Assembly: GCA_019261985.1 (NCBI GenBank)
Contig: JAFAQY010000131.1
Span: forward strand, 31,061-95,060
Origin: Bryobacterales bacterium
GTDB lineage: Bacteria; Acidobacteriota; Terriglobia; Bryobacterales; Bryobacteraceae
DNA: 64,000 bases
Reading direction: 5' to 3'
The notes beneath the pieces were generated by a model. It was not told the origin of the DNA and did no database searches. It was given only the letters and a program-made list of their open reading frames with translations. Made by a program: the position numbers and the translations under genes. Shown one piece after another: positions 36,141 through 43,599 of this stretch; within the stretch, counting starts at the first letter, position 1, and each line of letters opens with the position of its first letter.

Positions 36141-37074
36141 GGCGAACAATTCGCACCGTTGGGCGGTCATCCTGGCCGGAGGCGACGGAGTGCGCTTGCG
36201 GTCGCTAACCCGTTTGATTTCGGGCGACGAGCGGCCGAAGCAATTCTGTCCTTTACTCGGCGGCAGAACGCTGCTGACGCGCACAAAACAAAGAGTTGCG
36301 CGCGGCGTTTCTGAAAATAAAACCCTGTTCGTGGTTTTGAATTCCCACGAGCCATTTTACAGCAAGGAGTTACGAAACGTTCCGGAGCACCGGATTTTGG
36401 TGCAGCCATCGAATCGCGGCACTCTTCCCGCGATTCTGTGGAGCCTTATGGAGCTAAGGGCTCGCGATAGTGAAGCGCTCGCCGGCTTCTTCCCGTCCGA
36501 CCATCATTACGCGCAAGAAGATCGCTTCCTCGCGGGCATCGACCTCGCATTTCAAGCCGCCCAGTCGTACCCTTCCATTGTGCTTTTGGGCGCGGCTGCC
36601 AAGCATGCCGCCTGCGATTACGGATGGATCGAGGCCGAAGCGCACCTCTCTGAAAAGAATGGCGTTCTTCGCGTGAAGCGGTTCTGGGAAAAGCCCTCCT
36701 CCCACGTAGCCGAGGAACTCCTGGACCGCGGATGTATTTGGAACACCTTCGTAATGATGGGCCGCGTGCAGGCGTTTTTAGATGTTGTGCGTTCCGCTGC
36801 GCCGGAAATGTATGATGCGTTTGATGAAATCTGGCGTTTTCCGTCCCGGGCCAATTCCATTCAAGCATTGTATGAGCGTTTGGAGCGGGCCGATTTCTCG
36901 CGTCTCGTATTATCCGGGCCTCAGGCGGATAAACTGGGCGTGTTTTCTCTCGGCGATGTCGGCTGGACCGATTTGGGTGATCCCCGCAGAGTATTAAAGG
37001 TGGCCGCCACCGCTGGAGCCGGAGAGAGTTGGACCAGGTTGTGGGGCCAACAGATCGTGCCCGAGGCAAGTTGA
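36133..37074 (+). CDS. Mannose-1-phosphate guanylyltransferase-like sugar nucleotidyltransferase
   Basis: This 313-residue protein has the nucleotidyltransferase signature LAGGDGVRL (14-22) followed by RPKQFCPLLGGRTLL, as in ManC/AlgA-type GDP-mannose pyrophosphorylases. FFPSDHHY gives the Asp that binds metal, and FWEKPS and CIWNTFVMMG complete the fold. It lacks the C-terminal mannose-6-phosphate isomerase half and is shorter than single-domain ManC, so the exact sugar and nucleotide are uncertain. The ATG start lies inside the end of the sigma factor gene, implying translational coupling, which is unusual for a biosynthetic enzyme. Activated sugar for exopolysaccharide or glycosylation is the likely product. 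Confidence 0.82.
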   Translation: MHRANNSHRWAVILAGGDGVRLRSLTRLISGDERPKQFCPLLGGRTLLTRTKQRVARGVSENKTLFVVLNSHEPFYSKELRNVPEHRILVQPSNRGTLPAILWSLMELRARDSEALAGFFPSDHHYAQEDRFLAGIDLAFQAAQSYPSIVLLGAAAKHAACDYGWIEAEAHLSEKNGVLRVKRFWEKPSSHVAEELLDRGCIWNTFVMMGRVQAFLDVVRSAAPEMYDAFDEIWRFPSRANSIQALYERLERADFSRLVLSGPQADKLGVFSLGDVGWTDLGDPRRVLKVAATAGAGESWTRLWGQQIVPEAS

Positions 37075-37332
37075 TTGTGAACCGATCAGTAAGCGAGCGG
37101 TTCTGACGCCAAAAGTTTCGTTCGTTCAGTTCGTTAGTCTGTGGAAGATTTTGCAGTTCGTGCATCCACAAACGATGGCGAGCGAAATGCACCAACCCGC
37201 CATACGTCGAACTGGGACCAAGGTTCCCCGTGCGGGGCGTGACGATTCACGGAGGACGTCATGACCCGGTGCTGGCGGCCAATGTTGTACCGGCCGCCAG
37301 CCGCGAGCAGAGCTTCGTTGGAGGACAAAACC

Positions 37333-37545
37333 ATGACTGCGCGTCAGCTAGATCGGGCGGCGTATGTCGCCGCTCATGCGATTCTGTCCACTGGTACGCG
37401 CCGATCGCACGCCATCGACGACGTCGCGGAAACCATCAAGAATATTTTCGAGCCCTTGTGCGACGCAGACCCTGCACGAAAACCTGTTCCCTCACAGAAA
37501 ATTTTACATTCTGCTGCAGAAAGTGCAGCGCGAAACGGCAGTTAA
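37333..37545 (+). CDS. Small hypothetical protein
   Basis: This small frame (70 aa) starts at ATG 37333, preceded by TGGAGGAC at good spacing. An in-frame ATG at 37261 also has ACGGAGGAC upstream and would add 24 residues. The sequence has a helical, charged middle (RAAYVAAHAIL, AIDDVAETIKNIFEPL) and no Cys motif, signal or membrane segment. It lies 49 nt before the sigma-54 activator gene on the same strand, so it may be a leader gene of that operon. I do not recognise a family. Confidence 0.45.
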   Translation: MTARQLDRAAYVAAHAILSTGTRRSHAIDDVAETIKNIFEPLCDADPARKPVPSQKILHSAAESAARNGS

Positions 37546-37594
37546 TCGTTCGCCACAACCACGACCGTGAGATCAGGAGGATAGAGATTCCACT

Positions 37595-39085
37595 ATGAGT
37601 ACTCCCATGGCCAGACACAGTCGGATAGAATATGATTTGATGCGGTCGCAGTCCGCGCCTGCGCGTGTGCTGATCGTCGACGACGACGACCGCGAGAGAG
37701 ACGACCTCAACACCATCGTCACCGAACTCGGCTACACCGCAGAAGTTGCCGAAAACGGCGAGCAAGCCCTTGAAAAACTCGGTTCCACCGAGGTGGATGC
37801 GATCGTAACCGATCTCATCATGCCCCGCATGGATGGATTTACGCTTTTGCGAAGCCTTTTGGATCGCGGCGACCTGACGCCCGCCATTGTTTTAACGGGA
37901 TTCGGCGGAATTCGCGAAGCGGTCAGCATCGTTCACGATCTGCGGGCCTTCTGGTTTTTGGAAAAGCCCGCTCAGCGAGCCGCCTTGGACCCGCTGCTTG
38001 AGCGCGCGATTGCGCAGAAGCGGCTGATGGTAGAGGCGGAGAACCTGAAACGCCAACTCGGCCGCGAGGGACAACTCGAGGACCTTGTCGGCACTTCCGA
38101 GCCGATGCAGCGCGTGTTCTCGTTAATCCAGCAGGTGGCGCCCACATCCACGTGCGTTCTCATCACCGGAGAGAGCGGCACCGGGAAGGAACGCGTGGCG
38201 AATGCCATTCATCGCCTGAGTCCGCGAGCCAACGCTCCCTTCGTCGCGATCAACTGCGCCGCCGTCCCGGAAAGCATTATCGAGAGCGAGTTGTTCGGCC
38301 ACGAAAAAGGCGCGTTTACGGGCGCCATTCGCCGCCAGCCCGGCTGCTTCGAGCAAGCCAATCGCGGCACGCTGCTGCTGGATGAAATCGCGGAAATGCC
38401 GCTGGCAATGCAAGCCAAGCTGTTGCGCGTGCTCGAAGATTCTAAGGTCCGTCGCCTGGGGGGCAACGAAGAAATATCGGTTGACGTTCGCGTCGTCGCC
38501 GCCACCAACCGGCCCATTGAGATGGCAGTGAAGAACAAGGTTTTGCGGGAGGATTTGTACTTCCGCCTGAATGTGTTCAATATCGACCTGCCTCCGCTGC
38601 GGCATCGTAAACAAGATATCGGCCCGCTTGCGGATGCGCTGATCCGGCTGCTGAATAAAAGAAATGATTGCCGTGTTACCGGGCTCGATCCCGAAGTTAC
38701 CGCTCTCTTCATGAACTACTCCTGGCCGGGAAACGTGCGCGAGTTGCGCAATATCCTGGAGCGCGCGGTGATCGTAGCGCGCGAAGGCCCCGTCCTGCTC
38801 CAGCACCTTCCGCCTTCCTTTCACGTCCCGCCCGCGGAGGCGCCCATTGCGGCGCCGGTTGCCAAGGTAGACGACTCTTCCCATCTGGTCCTCGAACCCG
38901 GCAAGCGCCTTCCCGAAGTGGAAGAGGCGTATATTCGCTTCACGCTGAAACATGCCAATAACAATCGTGCCCGCACTGCCGATATCCTGGGCATCAGCTT
39001 GAGGACACTGTACAAACGGCTCGCCGAAATGGCTGCCGCGGAGAAGAGCGCCAACAGCGCGGTCCTGGCCGGGGGGCCTAAGTGA
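37595..39085 (+). CDS. Sigma-54-dependent response regulator (NtrC family)
   Basis: This 496-residue activator has a receiver with phospho-acceptor D73 (VTDLIMPRMDG) and K124 (FLEKPA). The AAA+ domain has Walker A GESGTGKE (192-199), an intact GAFTGA loop (239-244), Walker B LLLDEIAEMP and the R-finger region REDLYFRLNVF. The Fis-type helix-turn-helix near the end reads NRARTADILGISLRTLYKRL. It should activate sigma-54 promoters when phosphorylated. No cognate kinase is in the window; the next gene is another response regulator, overlapping by 4 nt (GTGA). AGGAGG lies about 14 nt before the ATG, so M5 (37607) is an alternative start. Confidence 0.92.
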   Translation: MSTPMARHSRIEYDLMRSQSAPARVLIVDDDDRERDDLNTIVTELGYTAEVAENGEQALEKLGSTEVDAIVTDLIMPRMDGFTLLRSLLDRGDLTPAIVLTGFGGIREAVSIVHDLRAFWFLEKPAQRAALDPLLERAIAQKRLMVEAENLKRQLGREGQLEDLVGTSEPMQRVFSLIQQVAPTSTCVLITGESGTGKERVANAIHRLSPRANAPFVAINCAAVPESIIESELFGHEKGAFTGAIRRQPGCFEQANRGTLLLDEIAEMPLAMQAKLLRVLEDSKVRRLGGNEEISVDVRVVAATNRPIEMAVKNKVLREDLYFRLNVFNIDLPPLRHRKQDIGPLADALIRLLNKRNDCRVTGLDPEVTALFMNYSWPGNVRELRNILERAVIVAREGPVLLQHLPPSFHVPPAEAPIAAPVAKVDDSSHLVLEPGKRLPEVEEAYIRFTLKHANNNRARTADILGISLRTLYKRLAEMAAAEKSANSAVLAGGPK

Positions 39086-39612
39086 CGCGCCGGGGCGACG
39101 GCGCAACCTTCGCCGATCCCGGACCGCCGGAGCTGTCCGCTGCATGCCTTTCGGAAGCTGGTCTCCAAGTTGCCACGCAAATTCCGGTGAGTGGTCCCGC
39201 TCGGGTATTACTGATCGAAGACTCCGAGCCGGATGTTTTCCTGGTGCGGGAAGCGCTTGAGCAGTGCGACCGGGAGATCGATCTCCAGGTCCTCGAAGAC
39301 GGCGAGCTCGCGGTAGAGCTGATAGAGCGCATTGACGGTGAGGGAATCCGCTCGCCGGACCTGATCCTGCTCGATTTAAATCTTCCGAAACGCTCGGGCG
39401 CTCAAGTGCTTGAGCGCGTCCGCGCCAGCCCCGCATGCGCTGAAATTCCGGTTGTCATTCTGACCTCGTCCGATTCGCCAAAGGACAAGTCGCAGACCGC
39501 CCGGCTGGGCGCGACTGCGTACTTCCGCAAGCCCTCGCGCCTGAATGAATTCATGCTCCTCGGCCCATTGGTGCAGCGGCTGCTGAGTGGTTCTCAGTCG
39601 GCGGCGAGTTGA
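39082..39612 (+). CDS. Single-domain response regulator (Rcp1-like)
   Basis: This 176-residue protein has a receiver domain only, from about residue 40: acidic pair E46/D47 (LLIEDSEPD), phospho-acceptor D98 in ILLDLNLPKRSG, T/S switch in LTSSDSP and Lys in YFRKPS. The DLNLPKxxG pattern is that of Rcp1-like regulators that pair with phytochrome or hybrid kinases. The first 40 residues are low in structure and may be an artefact of the GTG start, which overlaps the upstream stop by 4 nt. There is no output domain, so it probably relays phosphate or binds a partner protein. Confidence 0.87.
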   Translation: MTRRGDGATFADPGPPELSAACLSEAGLQVATQIPVSGPARVLLIEDSEPDVFLVREALEQCDREIDLQVLEDGELAVELIERIDGEGIRSPDLILLDLNLPKRSGAQVLERVRASPACAEIPVVILTSSDSPKDKSQTARLGATAYFRKPSRLNEFMLLGPLVQRLLSGSQSAAS

Positions 39613-39674
39613 TACTGGCGCAGATAATCGCGGCGAGCGGCCGGTCGCAGCCCGCACATGGCCGCCCTCCACGG

Positions 39675-40607
39675 TTACGGCGTGCAGTGCAATGCGCTTG
39701 TATCCAGTCCCGAGGAGCGCGAGCCGCGCTTATCGCGATAAACCTGGTGGCAGTGCAAGCAAGATTCAGACAGTTGATTCGTCACATCGCTCACAACTTC
39801 CTGGTTTCTCGTTTGTGAGGCCCGGTAGGCGGCGCGCCCGGCTTCGGCAAGCTCCTGCGTGAATTTGATCCAGTCCGGCCGGTCCACGGGAACGGGCTTG
39901 CCGTTTTCGCAGCGGCGTCCCGGGGTCAACATGAGCGGGGCGGATTCGGCAATCGCCACCGCGGCATAATCCACCAATTGCCAGCCGGCGTAGATTTCAC
40001 CACCCCAGGCGGTCCAGGAAAAGGCGCCCGTGTTTACCGGGCCGGTGGCCGTCTTCTCACCCGGGTCATGCAGTTGGACGTTGAAAATAATGTTGGAACT
40101 CGGGAACAGGATGCCTCGCATCACCTGGGCAAGATTACCGAATGCCGGAAATTCCGGCATCTGCGATCGCGTTTGCGCGGTCGCTTGCGGTTTGGCGCCG
40201 CCGATCGCGATGGCTTTCAGCGCGGCATCGTCCGCCGCGAGCTCGTTCCGCCCCGCCGGAAATTTTCCGGTTTGCAGGATGTATGCGATAACGTCGGCGG
40301 CATCCGCTGGCTTCAGCTTGCCTTGATCGTCGGCGGGCATCGTGTTGCGAATCTTGGCCGCTAACTCCGATAGCGGCTGCGAGCCCCAGACGGCGAGAAA
40401 TGCCTCGCCGGTGAGCGCGGGCGCAGTCCGTCCTTGCAGTGCATCGCCATGACACTTTGTGCACTTCTGCTGATACAGCGAGCGGCCGCGCGCGGCTTGT
40501 GCATCCGTGTAAACGCTGTCGCTCGCTGTGCGATTCTGCTGCGCATACACGACCGTCGCGAGCGATTCGAGTATGAAGAATACGACAAGCCGGCTGCAAG
40601 TCCTCAT
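39675..40607 (-). CDS. Secreted two-heme c-type cytochrome
   Basis: This 310-residue protein has a signal peptide (1-22). Its N-terminal class I cytochrome c domain carries heme motif C49-T-K-C-H53 and a TMPADD Met ligand. A second CxxCH (C283-L-H-C-H287, followed by QVYRDK) sits at the C-terminus behind a helical segment, a layout like cytochrome c' four-helix domains. The middle holds a PEFPAFGNLAQVMRG segment seen in acidobacterial cytochromes. It could accept electrons from the periplasmic PQQ dehydrogenases in the window, which is inference. It lies 72 nt downstream of the metallo-beta-lactamase-fold gene on the same strand. Confidence 0.85.
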   Translation of the reverse strand: MRTCSRLVVFFILESLATVVYAQQNRTASDSVYTDAQAARGRSLYQQKCTKCHGDALQGRTAPALTGEAFLAVWGSQPLSELAAKIRNTMPADDQGKLKPADAADVIAYILQTGKFPAGRNELAADDAALKAIAIGGAKPQATAQTRSQMPEFPAFGNLAQVMRGILFPSSNIIFNVQLHDPGEKTATGPVNTGAFSWTAWGGEIYAGWQLVDYAAVAIAESAPLMLTPGRRCENGKPVPVDRPDWIKFTQELAEAGRAAYRASQTRNQEVVSDVTNQLSESCLHCHQVYRDKRGSRSSGLDTSALHCTP

Positions 40608-40679
40608 TGCTCTCGAATTATATGCTATCCAGTCGGCCTCTATTAGGCGCGAAAGAATCAGGGCTGACTGCGGCCCTTT

Positions 40680-41444
40680 CTAAAACTCGTATTCTTTCTC
40701 GCACTCGCCGATTTCCAAACCCGGCAGCCTCAACGCTTTCAGCTCACGGATCACCTGGTCGCGGTAGCGGACTTTAATATGCACCGCGATCACCTTGATT
40801 CCCGCAGGCATTTTCGCCACCTCGCGGGAAAACATTTCGGGCGTCAGATGACGGGAGGATTCGGCAAGACCCTTCATAGTGTTGGGAAAGCACGCTTCCA
40901 CAAACACCGCCTGCAGACCCGGCGTGTTGTGAGCGAGCTCCCACAAACGGTTCGTCGGGCCTGAGTCGGCCCCGAAAATGACTGCCTTGCCGCCGTTGCT
41001 TACCACAAATCCCACCGTTGGAATTAAGTGATTCACTCGAACCGGAGTGATCTTGAAACCCGCGGCGTCCACGGAGACCTCATCTTGAAGCGGGCAAAGG
41101 CGCAGGAAAGGCGGCATGTTCCTCGAAAAAGCTACAAAGTCCGGCCAGATGACGTTGTTGAAGATGTGGTTCTGCACCGCGTCGAGCGTCTCGGGAATCC
41201 CATAGACGGTGCAGCAATCGCCGGCGGGCGTCCACGCGTTCTCGATGAAAATCGGCAGACTCGCGACGTGGTCAATATGAGCATGAGTCAGGAACAGATG
41301 CTTAATCGATTCCTGCTGCCGGGGCCTTCCGTAAAACCCCACACAGCCTGCGTCAATGGCAATCGCGTCATTTATTAAATAACTGCTGACGTATTGGCGC
41401 GTCGCGCTATCTTCCAGGGACGAGCCCAAAAGCTTGACTTTCAA
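40680..41444 (-). CDS. Metallo-beta-lactamase-fold hydrolase, putative class II cyclic-nucleotide phosphodiesterase
   Basis: This protein has 254 residues from a TTG at 41444, giving a natural MKVKLLGSS N-terminus behind GGGGGTGA; its TTGA overlaps the cyclase stop by 4 nt. The metal motif is H54-A-H56-I-D58-H59, followed by VASLPIF, close to the class II cAMP phosphodiesterase pattern (HxHLDH, then Ile/Val-x-Gly/Ser-Leu). Further metal ligands are likely His in VNHLIPTVGF, Asp in FGADSGP and His in AVHIKVRY. Overlap with an adenylate cyclase makes cAMP hydrolysis the best guess. An RNase Z-like or other hydrolase is the alternative. Confidence 0.8.
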   Translation of the reverse strand: MKVKLLGSSLEDSATRQYVSSYLINDAIAIDAGCVGFYGRPRQQESIKHLFLTHAHIDHVASLPIFIENAWTPAGDCCTVYGIPETLDAVQNHIFNNVIWPDFVAFSRNMPPFLRLCPLQDEVSVDAAGFKITPVRVNHLIPTVGFVVSNGGKAVIFGADSGPTNRLWELAHNTPGLQAVFVEACFPNTMKGLAESSRHLTPEMFSREVAKMPAGIKVIAVHIKVRYRDQVIRELKALRLPGLEIGECEKEYEF

Positions 41445-43579
41445 CCGCTCACCCCCGAGGCGCGCAACTGGCCCCGTAACAGCCACGCTTCAATCTCGCC
41501 TTTCCCCTTCACCTGAATCCGGCCGCGGCTCTCGAATTCGAACTTATCCTTCAACCGTTCATACACGCTTCGCGTAACCTGAATTTCACCCGGGATGCCT
41601 GTCGACTCCATGCGGCTGGCGAGGTTCACCGTATCGCCCCAAAGGTCATAGATGAACTTGGTGACGCCGATCACCCCCGCCACAACGGGCCCGGAATTCA
41701 GTCCGATGCGCAGTTGCAGATTGAACCCCTTCTCCTCGCCATATCGCCGCGTGGCATCCGTCATCCGGAGCGCCATGAGGGCCATCTTCTCCGCATGGCT
41801 GGGACAAGGTCTCGGCAATCCGCAGACGGCCATGTAACAATCGCCAATGGTTTTGATTTTTTCGATACCGAGCTCTTCCGCCGCTTGATCGAACAGGCTA
41901 AACAGCCCGTTCAACAGATCGACAATTTCCGCCGCTGGCGCCTTGCTGGACAACACAGTAAAGCCGACGAGATCGGCGAATAGAACCGTTACATCCGCGA
42001 AGCTGTCGGCGATCTCGTTCTCGCCGGCTTTAAGGCGTGCCGCGATCTCTCCTGGAAGGATATTAAGCAGCAGCGCTTCATTCTCGCGGTTTTTTTGTTC
42101 GATCACGGCGGTCTTTTCCCGAATGCTCTTCGTCATTGCGTTAAAGGTGTTGGAAAGCACTCCGAGCTCGTCCTTGCGTTTCCACTTGACCGTCGCGTTC
42201 AGGTCGCCCGCTGAAACTCTTTGAGCCGCGTCTACCAGCGCGTTAACCGGGCGCAGGATCTCGCGCGTCATAAGTAATGCGGCCGTAACGGTTAGCAGCA
42301 ACAACCCGGCTCCCAACCAACTGAATAGCCTCTGCACCTCCCTCACAGGCTTTTGGGCCTCATCCAGGTCCATGCGCGAGCCGAGCATCCAGTGCAGGCC
42401 TTCGATCTTCAGCGGCATGAAAGACTCCAAAGCGCGCTTTCCGGTAATTAACGGCCCTTCGACCATGGTCCCTTCCTTTCCCTCCAGGCCCGCTTTCACC
42501 CCTTCGAGCATGGCGGGGAATTCGAGGATGGTCGATTTGTAAGTGCGGATCATATTCAAAATAGCGTCCGATATGCCATTGGCCTTCTGACGCGCAAGGA
42601 ATTTTTCCGGGTCCTCAAGGTACCCTCGGACATTTGTCCGCAGCAGGTAATCGTCGCCGACGATCACCGACTGGCCGGTCTGCCCTAAGCCATCCCGTTC
42701 CCACCCGCGGCGGCCGGTCATCACATCGTCAATTGCCGCCGTGGAGAGTTGCAGCGCAAACACGCCCAGACGCTCGTTACCATCGAAAATCGGACTCGCA
42801 ACATACTGGGTTGGCTCTCCCTTGGCCGCCTCATCGTGTTCGAAATCCGAAAAGAAGACATCATTCGGATTGTTTGTCGCCAAGCATAGCTTCACCACTT
42901 TTGCCAGATTGCTGTCGCGATAGGGACCGTTCGTCAGGCTGCTGGCAAAGTCCCGGTCCTTATTGACTTCATAGACGATGCTGCCTGTTTCGTAATCGAT
43001 CAGATCGAGATCGTAATAACCGAAGTTTTCGATGATTCCACGGAACGGCCGATGATATTTCGCGTGAACGCGGCTATATTCGCTTCCGTCTCCCGTATCT
43101 GCCATGTCGCGCCGCTGCCCCTCGGGGTACGGGTTTTTGACGATGTAGGCGTACTGAAGATGAAAAGCCGCCGGTGTCACGACGAGATAGTCTTCCGGGC
43201 GCGGCCGCGCAATTCCGAGCTGCTGCATCTGCGGATAAAAGCGGTCGCGGTAGTCATGGATCACCGCCTCCCTGACTTCGGGCGGAACGGGCTGCGCGTT
43301 TAGACTTGCGTAGGCTTTCTTAAACTCCCTCATCGCGTCGAAGAACATGCGGTCTTCGCTTAGAGTCAGAACGTGGCTATGAATGGTTCGATAGTAAGAC
43401 TCGATTTGAAACGCCTTCGAGCGCCGGATGCCCGTGAGCTGATTAAAAACGCCCTGTTTTAGACTGCCGAGGTATTTGATATAAGCGATGCCGCCGGTCA
43501 ACAGGAATGTCGTTATGCCCAGGAGCAGCAGAAGCGATAGCAGTTTGTACCGAATGCTCCAGTCGGCAAACTTCTTCAT
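41441..43579 (-). CDS. Membrane class III adenylate cyclase with extracellular sensor and HAMP
   Basis: This 712-residue protein has a membrane helix (about 12-33), a long dCache-like periplasmic sensor (about 35-385), a second helix (about 390-412), HAMP (about 412-465), a short coiled coil and the class III catalytic domain (530-690). Metal-binding D536 (LFADLVGF) and D580 (IGDCYM), purine-selecting K576 (EKIKTIGD) and D645 (YDLWGD), and transition-state N652 and R656 (VNLASRM) are all present. The Lys/Asp pair indicates ATP, so cAMP is the expected product. It lies 20 nt after the GH63-like gene and overlaps the phosphodiesterase-like gene, so signal synthesis and removal are probably made together. 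Confidence 0.93.
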   Translation of the reverse strand: MKKFADWSIRYKLLSLLLLLGITTFLLTGGIAYIKYLGSLKQGVFNQLTGIRRSKAFQIESYYRTIHSHVLTLSEDRMFFDAMREFKKAYASLNAQPVPPEVREAVIHDYRDRFYPQMQQLGIARPRPEDYLVVTPAAFHLQYAYIVKNPYPEGQRRDMADTGDGSEYSRVHAKYHRPFRGIIENFGYYDLDLIDYETGSIVYEVNKDRDFASSLTNGPYRDSNLAKVVKLCLATNNPNDVFFSDFEHDEAAKGEPTQYVASPIFDGNERLGVFALQLSTAAIDDVMTGRRGWERDGLGQTGQSVIVGDDYLLRTNVRGYLEDPEKFLARQKANGISDAILNMIRTYKSTILEFPAMLEGVKAGLEGKEGTMVEGPLITGKRALESFMPLKIEGLHWMLGSRMDLDEAQKPVREVQRLFSWLGAGLLLLTVTAALLMTREILRPVNALVDAAQRVSAGDLNATVKWKRKDELGVLSNTFNAMTKSIREKTAVIEQKNRENEALLLNILPGEIAARLKAGENEIADSFADVTVLFADLVGFTVLSSKAPAAEIVDLLNGLFSLFDQAAEELGIEKIKTIGDCYMAVCGLPRPCPSHAEKMALMALRMTDATRRYGEEKGFNLQLRIGLNSGPVVAGVIGVTKFIYDLWGDTVNLASRMESTGIPGEIQVTRSVYERLKDKFEFESRGRIQVKGKGEIEAWLLRGQLRASGVSG

Positions 43580-43599
43580 CTAAGGTCCGCTTGCGGGCT

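Noticed and set aside
38123..39436. A 437-codon open frame on the minus strand across the sigma-54 activator gene
   Set aside because: It is antisense to a gene with full NtrC-family motifs, has Arg/Gly/His-rich composition typical of GC-rich shadows, and resembles no protein family.
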